This document shows, piece by piece, positions 17,749-25,697 of a stretch of 33,161 bases of DNA. Origin of the DNA: Chloroflexaceae bacterium (lineage in GTDB: Bacteria; Chloroflexota; Chloroflexia; Chloroflexales; Chloroflexaceae). The stretch is taken from NCBI GenBank assembly GCA_012034075.1, contig JAAURD010000029.1:1-33161 (forward strand), in the 5' to 3' direction. The number at the start of each line of letters is the position of its first letter. Position 1 is the first letter of the stretch. The notes under the pieces are model-generated. The model was not told the origin of the DNA and did not search any database. It worked only from the letters and a program-made list of their open reading frames with translations. The translations under genes and the position numbers were made by a program.

Positions 17749-18105
17749 TTAGATCCATTCTAGGGCACCCTTGCGCCAATCATAAATCAGCGATGCGACC
17801 AGTATCAACAAAAAGATACTCATCGCAATCAGCGCAAAGACGCCAATTTGACCAAATGACACAGCCCATGGGTAGAGGAAAACAACCTCAACATCAAATA
17901 CCACAAAAGCAATGGCATATAGATAATATTGCACGCGAAATTGCACCCAGATATCACCAATTGCCTCAAGCCCACACTCATACGTCGATTTTTTGCCTTC
18001 GGTGGGACGTTTGGGCGCAACAAGATAGCCCATAATCAGCGGAATAAAGGGAAATATCACTGATGCAATAAAAAAGACAGCAATAAATGGATAATTGATT
18101 AACAC
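17749..18105 (-). CDS. nuoA: NADH-quinone oxidoreductase subunit A
   Basis: NuoA is a small three-helix subunit next to NuoH and NuoJ. The 118-residue product has the loop signature [14 protein letters not shown], with the conserved Cys, and [20 protein letters not shown], with the acidic residues of TM2. The start is GTG at 18103-18105, preceded by AAGGAGT at a spacing of five. The frame extends further upstream to an ATG at 18234, but that stretch is not NuoA-like and overlaps the promoter. It is the first gene of the twelve-gene nuo operon. Confidence 0.94.
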   Translation of the reverse strand: MLINYPFIAVFFIASVIFPFIPLIMGYLVAPKRPTEGKKSTYECGLEAIGDIWVQFRVQYYLYAIAFVVFDVEVVFLYPWAVSFGQIGVFALIAMSIFLLILVASLIYDWRKGALEWI

Positions 18106-18196
18106 GGGGTACTCCTTACCATCACAACCGATAGACCAGCACCGGTTTCTTCCACCAACAACCATACGAATGTTTCTTGTGTTCGCATCGTGCAAA

Positions 18197-18225
18197 AGTA
18201 TAACAGAGGTTGTCATGCTTAGCAA
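18197..18225 (-). promoter_or_regulatory. Candidate promoter of the nuo operon
   Basis: On the minus strand, TTGCTA (18220-18225) and TATACT (18197-18202) are separated by 17 bases. Transcription would start near 18190, about 85 bases before the nuoA GTG. It lies in the 173-base gap between the FHA gene and nuoA, the only large gap upstream of nuoA. Confidence 0.55.
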
Positions 18226-18278
18226 CGTGTGCAAAGGCCGTTCATTGTATGGTGATCGTATGAGGCAATAGGGTAGAC

Positions 18279-18731
18279 TTACCGGATGAGCTTCATCTCC
18301 ACCCGGCCAATCCGAATAATATCTCCCTCATTCACGCTGGTTGCATCACGTACTTCAAAGCCATTCACAAACGTCCCATTCGTACTGTTCAAATCTTCCA
18401 ATGTCCAGCTATCTTCACCAAAGTTAAGCCGTGCATGTTTGGCCGATAGAAAATTGTCATTCAAGGCAACATCACTTTCCATGCTGCGGCCAATAATGGT
18501 TATCGGGCTAAGAGGAAACATCTTGCCACTGGGCAGACCTGTCTGGCCGGCGCTCACCACCACCAGTTGACCATACGGGCTACCAGAAGCCTGCAATGGT
18601 GACTGGCTGGCCCGTAACTCACGCAAAATAACCCGAACCACTTGCCACAGGAAAAAATAGAGCAGACAAACGACCGCAATGCGGAGTACCAGAATAATGA
18701 CATTTACCGAGACATCAGCAATGTCAAACAT
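18279..18731 (-). CDS. Membrane-anchored FHA-domain protein
   Basis: This 150-residue protein has one membrane helix near the N-terminus (about residues 9-32, [20 protein letters not shown]), a short linker, and an FHA domain over the last 80 residues. FHA domains bind phosphothreonine. The core motifs are present: [10 protein letters not shown] (the Gly-Arg), SAKHARL (the Ser and His) and [11 protein letters not shown]. It resembles FHA proteins placed next to kinase and cell-division genes in Actinobacteria (FipA/FhaB type). A partner phosphoprotein, perhaps a substrate of the kinase encoded upstream, is likely but not shown. It starts 11 bases after the larger FHA gene. Confidence 0.88.
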   Translation of the reverse strand: MFDIADVSVNVIILVLRIAVVCLLYFFLWQVVRVILRELRASQSPLQASGSPYGQLVVVSAGQTGLPSGKMFPLSPITIIGRSMESDVALNDNFLSAKHARLNFGEDSWTLEDLNSTNGTFVNGFEVRDATSVNEGDIIRIGRVEMKLIR

Positions 18732-18742
18732 AGACTTCTGAC

Positions 18743-19465
18743 CTACCCTTCACGAAACAGCAACTCCAACCCCCCCAGCGATATAACATCCTGATCTCCC
18801 AATGCAGCCTCGCTAATCCGTTCACCATTGATAAACGTGCCATTGGTACTTCCCAGGTCAGTAATCCAAAAACGGCGGGTCTTATAACGTAACTGGGCAT
18901 GATGGCGTGATACACGCGTATCTTCCAAGATAATATCGTTGTTCAGCCCCCGACCAATATTCAGCAGTGTGCTCTCCAGCGGGATAGGATGCGGTCCATT
19001 GGTTGTTTCAAGCAACAGGAGTGCTCGCTGGTTTTGCTGCGATGATGACTGCAACTGTGCGGTTGCAGTCATCACCTGGGTAGCCCCTTCGCTGCCCCGT
19101 TCGACGGTTTCGGCCACGACCTGTATCGTTCGGCGCGGTACTGCACTATCCTCGCTCATTTCGACACGTGGGTGCTCTAGCATGGTAAACTGCCGCTCAT
19201 TGGCAAGCTCATTCAAATAGTTTGCCATCTCGCGCTCCACCTCTTTGCGAATCGGCTGAAATGCCATAAAATCACGCGGGTTGAGAAAAACGCGATAAAT
19301 GTTCGGCACAATTACCCGCCGCACACTGATCGTCTGATGGCTCTCCATTGCTCGCTCTAGGCGCTTCGCAATTTCCGCTGGCTGCACCGGGCTTCGGAAC
19401 AGACGGGCAACCGAGTCCTCCACCAGCGATTCCATAAACTGTTCAAAACGGCTTAAGGCTGACAT
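18743..19465 (-). CDS. FhaA-like protein (DUF3662 plus FHA)
   Basis: This 240-residue protein has an N-terminal domain of DUF3662 type (about 1-115: FEQFMESLVEDSVARLFRSP, RRVIVPNIYRVFLNPRDF), a Gln/Ser/Thr linker, and a C-terminal FHA domain (about 155-240) with NIGRGLNNDI, SRHHAQL and GSTNGTFINGE. The same pairing is known from FhaA of Mycobacterium, which binds phosphorylated peptidoglycan-synthesis proteins. A role in kinase signalling near the envelope is inferred. A GGGGTGA ribosome-binding sequence precedes the ATG at 19465. It is in line with the tsa genes and the kinase upstream. Confidence 0.9.
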   Translation of the reverse strand: MSALSRFEQFMESLVEDSVARLFRSPVQPAEIAKRLERAMESHQTISVRRVIVPNIYRVFLNPRDFMAFQPIRKEVEREMANYLNELANERQFTMLEHPRVEMSEDSAVPRRTIQVVAETVERGSEGATQVMTATAQLQSSSQQNQRALLLLETTNGPHPIPLESTLLNIGRGLNNDIILEDTRVSRHHAQLRYKTRRFWITDLGSTNGTFINGERISEAALGDQDVISLGGLELLFREG

Positions 19466-19560
19466 TGCGGCTCACCCCTTTCGTCCCGCATTCCTGCTGA
19501 AACGGCGCTTGATCGTCGTGAACAACGGCTTCTGCTCGTTTTCTTTCTCTCTGTTCTCAT

Positions 19561-20250
19561 TCAACTTGTTTGACTCGTCACTTTGGCACGTACTGGATCG
19601 GCGAGATACATCGGTTCAAGCGTCGCAGGATTATCATGCTGTCCATCAAGCAGCCGCTGCCAGGCACATGCGGCGAGATACCCGGTTCGTCGCAGTGACG
19701 CTGTCGTGCCAGGAAAATGGGCTTTTTTTCCCAAAATGCGCTGTATCTGCTGCTTCACATCAGGCTCAATGTCACCGCAGAACAGTGTCTCGTCAGGGAC
19801 ATTCTTGCCAATTTCCGCGAGAGATATATTACGATATTCAGATAAACGCCGTTGCTGGCCTTCATTCGGCAAAAAGAGCGCACACGCAAACCGGTCACGT
19901 CCCAGGCGGATAATCGGATAGGTTGGCAAACCGCTTGACTGATATTGATAGGCCAGCGCATCCAACGTACTAACACCAATGAGCTTTAAACTCTGGGCCA
20001 GCACCATGCCCTTGGCAATGCTCATCCCAACCCGCAAACCACTCCAACTGCCCGGCCCCAATGCCACCGCCACCGCTGTTAATTCATGCTTGTGATAGCC
20101 CGTATGCTTCAGTAAGAGGTCTACCTGGGCCAGCACCTGGCTGGTATGGTGACGCCCCGAATGCCAGGTACATTCACCTAAGACCGCATCTTTGGCATAA
20201 AAAGCCACACCCGAAAGATCCGTCGACGTATCAATCGCCAGCAACACCAT
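19561..20250 (-). CDS. tsaB: tRNA t6A synthesis protein TsaB
   Basis: TsaB is an ASKHA-fold partner of TsaD in making N6-threonylcarbamoyl-adenosine at tRNA position 37. The product has the opening LLAIDTSTDLSGVAFY, the segment VALGPGSWSGLRVGMSIAKG (the GPGSxTGLRxG signature) and GVSTLDALAYQ. The length of 229 residues is normal. I take the ATG at 20250, seven bases after the tsaE stop, because the family starts right before LLAIDTST; a TTG at 20265 would overlap tsaE. It forms a gene pair with tsaE, but tsaD is not in the window. Confidence 0.93.
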   Translation of the reverse strand: MVLLAIDTSTDLSGVAFYAKDAVLGECTWHSGRHHTSQVLAQVDLLLKHTGYHKHELTAVAVALGPGSWSGLRVGMSIAKGMVLAQSLKLIGVSTLDALAYQYQSSGLPTYPIIRLGRDRFACALFLPNEGQQRRLSEYRNISLAEIGKNVPDETLFCGDIEPDVKQQIQRILGKKAHFPGTTASLRRTGYLAACAWQRLLDGQHDNPATLEPMYLADPVRAKVTSQTS

Positions 20251-20257
20251 AATCGTC

Positions 20258-20794
20258 TTATCCAAACGCTGTCTGCTTCAATGTTTCAACCAGATCGTAG
20301 TAACGTTTACCTTGCGGCACAAAGCGTAAAATGCGTTTATCTTCGGCCAGATGCTGCATATAAATCGCCAGATGCTCCTGCGGGAGCCATGTTGCGGCGC
20401 GGTCAGCCCACTCAATCAAACAGATATCGTGGTATCGGTCAAGCACCTCCTCAAGCCCAATCCCTGTCAATTCGGCTGGCTCGGTAATGCGGTAGAGATC
20501 AATATGATGAATACGGGCTGAAGCCAGTGAACGCTGAGCTTTGGGTCCTGGCCGATACTCATTGATCAAAACAAAACTGGGACTGGTCACCAGATCTTCC
20601 GAGCCTATGCCTTGAACAATGCCCTTCACCAGATGCGTCTTGCCAACCCCAATATCACCAAGCAGCAAGACCAAATCACCGGATTGCAGTCGCTCACCGA
20701 GACGCAGACCAATGCGTATTGTCTGCGCCACACTATGGCTAATAAAATCAAGCATCGTTGGTGTTTGTACAGCTGGTAATGATTGCGTTGACAT
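20258..20794 (-). CDS. tsaE: tRNA t6A synthesis ATPase TsaE
   Basis: TsaE is a small P-loop ATPase that drives turnover of the TsaB-TsaD complex. Walker A is LLGDIGVGKTHLVKG (about residues 46-53). Also seen are TSPSFVLINEY, IHHIDLYRI (the usual H-x-D-x-YR) and CLIEWADRA (the LIEWxE-type motif). The length of 178 residues is slightly above average because of an N-terminal extension. Tandem ATGs lie at 20797 and 20794. A TATAAT lies only six bases before the first, so the message may be leaderless or nearly so. Confidence 0.92.
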   Translation of the reverse strand: MSTQSLPAVQTPTMLDFISHSVAQTIRIGLRLGERLQSGDLVLLLGDIGVGKTHLVKGIVQGIGSEDLVTSPSFVLINEYRPGPKAQRSLASARIHHIDLYRITEPAELTGIGLEEVLDRYHDICLIEWADRAATWLPQEHLAIYMQHLAEDKRILRFVPQGKRYYDLVETLKQTAFG

Positions 20795-20803
20795 CATACC
20801 TTC

Positions 20804-20812
20804 ATTATAGCA
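20804..20812 (-). promoter_or_regulatory. Extended -10 promoter abutting the tsaE start
   Basis: On the minus strand TGC-TATAAT (TATAAT at 20804-20809) matches an extended -10. The -35 region is poor. The start point would be about 20797, at the first ATG of tsaE. The gene could also be read from the kinase gene that ends 83 bases upstream. Confidence 0.5.
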
Positions 20813-20879
20813 CACACCAATGGCGAACATTCTGTTGCGAGACCAGTTTGCTGACTGGTATGGGTTGATGCGCAGTGCA

Positions 20880-22937
20880 TCAACGCGCCTCGGCAGCCCA
20901 GAAGATCATCTCCCAGCCATCAACCGCTACTAGTAACTTTTGATCTGGGGCAAAGGCAGTGCTATACACGGTACTGGAATGCAAGAGATTCGTATCAAGT
21001 TGGCTTTTGCTCTGCATATCCCACAGCCGCAACATATCCTGATCGTCTCCCGAAGCGAGCAACTGACTATCGGGTGAAAAGGCCAGACACTTTATGGTTA
21101 CCCCCGGCTTGGTCAGGGTCGCCAGCACACTCCCATCAAAGGTATTCCAGAGTATGATACTTCCTTCAAATGATGCCGCCAGGTGATCGCCATCTGGTGA
21201 AAATGTGACCTGTTGAATGGTCGTCTCCGCTTCTTCTAGCGTGCGCACCACTTCGTTGCTCGTGAGGTTATACATTTTGACGCTAGACCCATCACCAAAG
21301 GCGATTATCTGGCCATCTGGTGAAAAAGCCAGACCCCAGACACTGATATGAGCATCAATAGTCTGTAATAACGTACCAGTCTCCGTATCCCACAGGCGCA
21401 GCGTTTTGTCGAGCGAACCCGACGCTAAAAGAGACCCATCGGGTGCAAACACCAGATTACGTACCTTGTCGCGATGCTCTTGCAATGTATACAAGGCTTC
21501 GCCTGTTTCAATATCCCACACCCCAATCGCCCCTGATTCAGAACCAGCGGCAACCTGGCGCCCATCGGCCGAAATCGTCACATTGTGCAAATCACCCCCG
21601 GGACCATCCAGATTGTGCTTGAGTAAGCGACGTTCAACATCCCAAATCTTCACCTGACCATCAAACGATGCTGAAGCCAGCGTTTTACCATCAGGGGTAA
21701 AAGCCAGCCCCATAATCAGTCCCTCATGCGCTTTAACCCGATCATACTCGATAATATCTGAAGCATTTGCGGCAGTCAATCGACCTGGTGTATCTAGTTG
21801 TCCTGTTGGTGCAACTCCCGCTTCCACAGCAACAGCCTCCACTGGAGGCGATGGAACGACTTCCCCTTCCATAGGCGCCAGAAAATACGCCATTCCAAAG
21901 ATCGGTAACATACAGACCAGCAACACCACGATAGCCAGACCACCGCCAAGCCATAACCATAACGATGATTTCGATGGCTTTGACTGAACTGCTCCGCCGA
22001 CTGGCTGCGTTGCGGGCTGCACCATTGGGGTTGCTGCTGGTTGTGGGTTGGCGACCACCGCTTCTGGTGCGGGCGCCGACACGACGGTTTCATCGGTATA
22101 GGCCGACTGCATCTGGGCCTGCCTCAGGGCTGCACGCATTGTCGCAGCGTCTGTCAGACGGTCCTCGCTGCGCATGGCCATTGCCTGCATCAACACATGA
22201 CTGACGGCTGGTGGCACCTGGGGATTTACCACATGTGCTGCTGGTTGTGGGTCTGGTTGATGATTGATATGCGCTGTTGCCCGACTCAACGCATTGACCG
22301 GCGCAGTACCCGTCAGCAGATGATGCAACGTCACCGCCAGGGCATACAGATCACTGCGATGATCCGTTCCAGTGCCCTGTATCTGCTCTATGGGCGCATA
22401 TTGTGGAGTGTATCCGGCCACACTCACCTGTTGCTGTGTTGTTGTAGCCATGCCTTTGGCCAACCCAAAGTCGAGCAGCATCATCCGGTCGGATGGCCCC
22501 AGCTTCATATTGTGCGGTTTGATATCGCGATGAATAACGGGTGGCTGTTGCCGATGGAGATATTCCAGAGCATCAAGGAGTTGATCGGCCCAATCCAAAA
22601 CCTGTCTTACCGCAAAGGGACCACCCTGCTGCTGCAACAAATGAGCCAGGTCCTGACCGCCAATATAATCCATCACCAGAAACTGCCCTTCGGTCTCCAC
22701 AAAATAATCGGTGACCCGTGGTAACGACGGATGGTTTAAACGTGCCAGCAAACGCGCTTCACGCTCAAATGCCTGGTCGGCCTGAACCCCACTCAGACGT
22801 GTTTGCTTGAGAGCAATGGTATGGCCCAGCCGTTCATCAACCGCCTCATACACCGTACCCATACCACCCTGGCCAATGGCCTGCACAATGCGATACCGTT
22901 GATGCACGAGCGTGCCTGGTCCAAGGATCATACTCAT
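20880..22937 (-). CDS. Transmembrane Ser/Thr protein kinase with a seven-repeat WD40 domain
   Basis: From the ATG at 22937 the product has 685 residues. The kinase domain spans about 15-275: glycine loop GQGGMGTVYEA, catalytic Lys in IALKQTRL (44), HRDIKPHN (136-138 for HRD) and LLDFGLAKG (DFG 156-158). A Gln/Pro/Ala linker and one membrane helix (about 325-354, WLWLGGGLAIVVLLVCMLPI) follow. The outer part holds seven WD40 repeats (about 402-685), with units such as FAPDGSLLASGSLDKTLRLW. Seven repeats make one closed beta propeller, probably the sensor or partner-binding surface. The kinase would be inside and the propeller outside the cell. The start is uncertain: in-frame ATGs are at 22973, 22955, 22937 and 22931. 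FHA proteins downstream could read its phosphorylations. Confidence 0.93.
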   Translation of the reverse strand: MSMILGPGTLVHQRYRIVQAIGQGGMGTVYEAVDERLGHTIALKQTRLSGVQADQAFEREARLLARLNHPSLPRVTDYFVETEGQFLVMDYIGGQDLAHLLQQQGGPFAVRQVLDWADQLLDALEYLHRQQPPVIHRDIKPHNMKLGPSDRMMLLDFGLAKGMATTTQQQVSVAGYTPQYAPIEQIQGTGTDHRSDLYALAVTLHHLLTGTAPVNALSRATAHINHQPDPQPAAHVVNPQVPPAVSHVLMQAMAMRSEDRLTDAATMRAALRQAQMQSAYTDETVVSAPAPEAVVANPQPAATPMVQPATQPVGGAVQSKPSKSSLWLWLGGGLAIVVLLVCMLPIFGMAYFLAPMEGEVVPSPPVEAVAVEAGVAPTGQLDTPGRLTAANASDIIEYDRVKAHEGLIMGLAFTPDGKTLASASFDGQVKIWDVERRLLKHNLDGPGGDLHNVTISADGRQVAAGSESGAIGVWDIETGEALYTLQEHRDKVRNLVFAPDGSLLASGSLDKTLRLWDTETGTLLQTIDAHISVWGLAFSPDGQIIAFGDGSSVKMYNLTSNEVVRTLEEAETTIQQVTFSPDGDHLAASFEGSIILWNTFDGSVLATLTKPGVTIKCLAFSPDSQLLASGDDQDMLRLWDMQSKSQLDTNLLHSSTVYSTAFAPDQKLLVAVDGWEMIFWAAEAR

Positions 22938-22978
22938 CGTTCCATCTCTCTTCATTGCAAGGCTCAATTGCATACTTC

Positions 22979-23005
22979 ATTATGCCATATACTATCTGTG
23001 GTCAA
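22979..23005 (-). promoter_or_regulatory. Weak promoter candidate before the kinase gene
   Basis: On the minus strand TTGACC (23000-23005) and CATAAT (22979-22984) are 15 bases apart, shorter than ideal. If used, transcription starts near the ATG at 22973, which favours one of the downstream starts. Confidence 0.3.
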
Positions 23006-23010
23006 GCCGG

Positions 23011-24558
23011 TTATCCAACCAGCAAAGCTGATCGCGCTATCCCAGCGAGATGCTGCGCTAACAGGTCACCGGTTGCCAGTTCTGGGAATTTCCGCTGCAC
23101 ATCATCTAACGTGTGTTTCCCATCCAGATAGCATAATAGTCGCTGTCGTACCGCTTCCAGACGCACATCCTCATGGTACAAATTCGTCACAATAGGTCCA
23201 TGATGGGCCTGCCAGCGAGCCAACCGCCGTGCTCTGGGACGTTCACTGATCGTTGTACAGATGGCGGGCGGCATCAGCGATAGCTGCACCAGATTACTAC
23301 TGCAACAAAAGCCCTTAAGCAACGTTGCACGCAATACAGCGCGATCATACTCGGTCTGGTCATCAGCCAAATGCCCCATTTCCTTAGTAAGTAACCTTGA
23401 TTGTGCTTGCTCACACAGCGTATCGAATGGTACAGCTTGCGGCCAGAGATCAATCAGACACATCATAGCCGCCTGACTGAACCCATGATCAGTCACCAGT
23501 CGTGCCCCATCATCGCTTACAAACGTCAGTGCCAGCGGTATTGGCGTATCGGCCACGCCGGTCAGCAAGCGTGCCGGTGATGCCAGACAGCAGCGTTCTA
23601 GCACATCTGGTGTGAGCTGGCGCCGCAACGTAAGGGTATCGTGACAGAGCAACGTCTCGCGGAACATGCGGCACCGCACAAAATCCAGATATTGTTCATA
23701 CTCGCCCATCGTGCGAGCCAGTTGTTGTAGATGTTCGGCCACAGTGGGTTCGAGATTGAGCGCCAGGGTACTGGCCATATCACTCTCAGTGACATATTGC
23801 AGACCATACTGAGCCGCGTGTTCGAGAAATGCGTGGATATACACCGGTTCGTTCACATCAGCCAGCTCATCATACAACAGCAACGTCGCTTGCTCTGACC
23901 CGACCCGTGCCAGCTTTTTGCGAATATAGGTCAGATAGTGGTTCACAAATCGGCCAAACGCTGGATTTTCCCGCACCACCGCATCGGCTAAAAAGTCCAA
24001 TAGTTCCAACGCCTGCTGGCTACGATCATATGGATCATCGAGAGCACGCGTATGGTAGCGCATCATCTCCCGCAGCATGCCTATGGCATGCCACCCAGGA
24101 TAGGTATTATAGCTAATATACGCGATTCCATGGGGATTGAGATGATCACGGCAAAGGCGCATGATAGTATCGCGTACATCACGACCAACCCATGAGTAGA
24201 CCCCATGCACCAGAATATAGTCGAACTTCCCCCAGTTCGCATCAATCTCGCAGAAATCACCGTGGTGCAGCGTCACATTCTCCAGACCCAGCACGTCAAT
24301 GATTTCACGGCCAGACCATATCTGGTGTTCAGCGCGGTCAATCCCAACAAAGCGGCTTTCAGGCAACAGCTCAGCCATAGCAATACTATTGATGCCGCTG
24401 CCACAGCCCAGGTCAAGCACACGACAGCAGTTCGCTGGCGCCGGCTCTATGCCACGCAACCATGCCAGCGTAGCCAGGCGATCCGGGTGCGTCTGCACAT
24501 GACAGATATGCGGATATGGTATAGCATCATAGAGTTGATACTCTGGGCCAGTAGTCAT
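23011..24558 (-). CDS. SAM-dependent methyltransferase with a methyltransferase regulatory domain
   Basis: This 515-residue protein starts with a class I methyltransferase domain. Motif I is RVLDLGCGSGINSI (about 46-59), followed by FVGIDRAEHQI (acidic end of beta 2), HHGDFCEID and FDYILVHGVYSWV. Its GVYSWV and AYISYNTYPGWH segments, and the middle part that follows, resemble the proteins that carry a methyltransferase regulatory domain, including rickettsial protein-lysine methyltransferases. A C-terminal all-alpha part (about 400-515) ends with a winged-helix-like stretch (LLCYLDGKHTLDDVQRKFPE). The substrate is unknown; a protein is plausible. ATG 24558 has GGAG nine bases upstream. The longer frame to 24693 would include a TGG-TATGAT promoter-like element and is not used. 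Confidence 0.87.
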   Translation of the reverse strand: MTTGPEYQLYDAIPYPHICHVQTHPDRLATLAWLRGIEPAPANCCRVLDLGCGSGINSIAMAELLPESRFVGIDRAEHQIWSGREIIDVLGLENVTLHHGDFCEIDANWGKFDYILVHGVYSWVGRDVRDTIMRLCRDHLNPHGIAYISYNTYPGWHAIGMLREMMRYHTRALDDPYDRSQQALELLDFLADAVVRENPAFGRFVNHYLTYIRKKLARVGSEQATLLLYDELADVNEPVYIHAFLEHAAQYGLQYVTESDMASTLALNLEPTVAEHLQQLARTMGEYEQYLDFVRCRMFRETLLCHDTLTLRRQLTPDVLERCCLASPARLLTGVADTPIPLALTFVSDDGARLVTDHGFSQAAMMCLIDLWPQAVPFDTLCEQAQSRLLTKEMGHLADDQTEYDRAVLRATLLKGFCCSSNLVQLSLMPPAICTTISERPRARRLARWQAHHGPIVTNLYHEDVRLEAVRQRLLCYLDGKHTLDDVQRKFPELATGDLLAQHLAGIARSALLVG

Positions 24559-24760
24559 CCAACCGTCTCCACCGATACGACGTTCCTGTTGGAATATCAT
24601 ACCATACCTGTGTGTACGTTGTATTGATGACGTGTTACCATTTGTATGATCACCACAACCCATAGCGGCGCAACGTGCTGTGCTGAACGCCACCTTTCAA
24701 TGCGAACCAAAACAGGTTGGCAGATGGAAAATTGGTATCATTCAGAAGGGGATATGTTTT

Positions 24761-24795
24761 TACGGGGTGGTACAATTGCATTGCACCACCCCGTA
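24761..24795 (-). terminator. Long perfect hairpin after the haem-binding gene
   Basis: Arms at 24761-24776 and 24780-24795 pair over 16 bp with only one G-U (on the minus strand), with a three-base loop. It sits 46 bases after the stop of the cytochrome gene and 200 bases before the methyltransferase start, where a terminator is expected. On the minus strand, however, an A-run, not a T-run, follows it. It may instead stabilise the 3' end or block readthrough. Confidence 0.55.
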
Positions 24796-24840
24796 AGAAT
24801 TGCTCTTTATGATCGATAATACTCATTAGGGGGACGTTGT

Positions 24841-25335
24841 TTAGTCATCATCGTCGTCTTCATCATATTCACGATCTTCGCCGCCACCGCTGTTGCTACC
24901 CGGAGGAGTAGCTTGCATGCCAGCAATCAACTGTTCCTTTTCGGCAGGTGTGAGATCGGCTTCCGGGTGCATCATCAGATAGTCTGACAGGGGCATCTCA
25001 CCGCTCCGGATGACCTCGGCGATTTCACCGGCATCCTCGCCATAGTTGTTCCAATCGGAAAAGTTAAGCGCCTGCCGCCCCTCGACCACGTGATTGGTCA
25101 CAGACCAGGAAATAGGCGCGATTTTACTATAGAGCGGCCAGTTGACTTCGTTGCTGTGGCAGTCGAAGCAGGCCCGCTGGGCCAGCACACGCGTCTCCGG
25201 GCTGTCCCAGGCTGGTTCCTGTACCACCGGTGGATTTGTCTGCTGCATGAGCACTGGAATAGAGAGAATCTGTAATACAATGAATATGCCCACCACGACC
25301 GCCAGACCGAGACCTAACCCCTTTTTCCAACCCAT
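24841..25335 (-). CDS. Membrane-anchored single-haem c-type protein (Haem_bd family)
   Basis: This 164-residue protein has a hydrophobic N-terminal helix (about residues 7-29) and one c-type haem motif, CFDCH at 56-60. It is followed by the Haem_bd-type signature SNEVNWPLYSKIAPISW. Met 114 in SGEMPLSDY is a likely axial ligand. The tail is a run of Asp/Glu after a Ser/Gly linker (about 146-164). It should sit outside the membrane and carry electrons. AGAGGTG five bases before the ATG at 25335 supports the start. It is transcribed away from the two-haem lipoprotein gene, and both probably serve one electron-transfer route. Confidence 0.9.
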   Translation of the reverse strand: MGWKKGLGLGLAVVVGIFIVLQILSIPVLMQQTNPPVVQEPAWDSPETRVLAQRACFDCHSNEVNWPLYSKIAPISWSVTNHVVEGRQALNFSDWNNYGEDAGEIAEVIRSGEMPLSDYLMMHPEADLTPAEKEQLIAGMQATPPGSNSGGGEDREYDEDDDDD

Positions 25336-25697
25336 AAAAACACCTCTTTCTCCAATTATCGTTACGTTGCAGCGATCATACGCGTCACGTTGTATCTATC
25401 GTCTGATAGCAACGACCAGACGATACCATTATCGTTGTTGCGACAGTTGCATTCTATTGTCTGATTGTTGGAAACAGGTGAGAAACACGAGTATCCTGTA
25501 TGCGATGACATCATGATCGCTCACAGAATGATGCTACAGCATGTTACCAACGTGTTCTAGCTTGCATCAAACATTGGAAATTGATGAGAATAACGTATGC
25601 CATCGTGAGATGGTATTATAATACATCAGGATACACAACATGTATCTTTATATGATAGTTTCTCTTTATCAAATATAATAAACGGAAAGGACCGATT
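25336..25697. promoter_or_regulatory. Divergent regulatory region between two cytochrome genes
   Basis: This 362-base gap holds no gene. It has an inverted repeat ATCGTCTG (25398-25405) / CAGACGAT (25417-25424) with an 11-base spacer, and two near-identical 13-mers, TCTATCGTCTGAT at 25395-25407 and TCTATTGTCTGAT at 25453-25465. Two TATAAT hexamers, at 25617-25622 and 25674-25679, face the + strand gene but have weak -35 elements. The last 90 bases are strikingly AT-rich. Confidence 0.5.
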
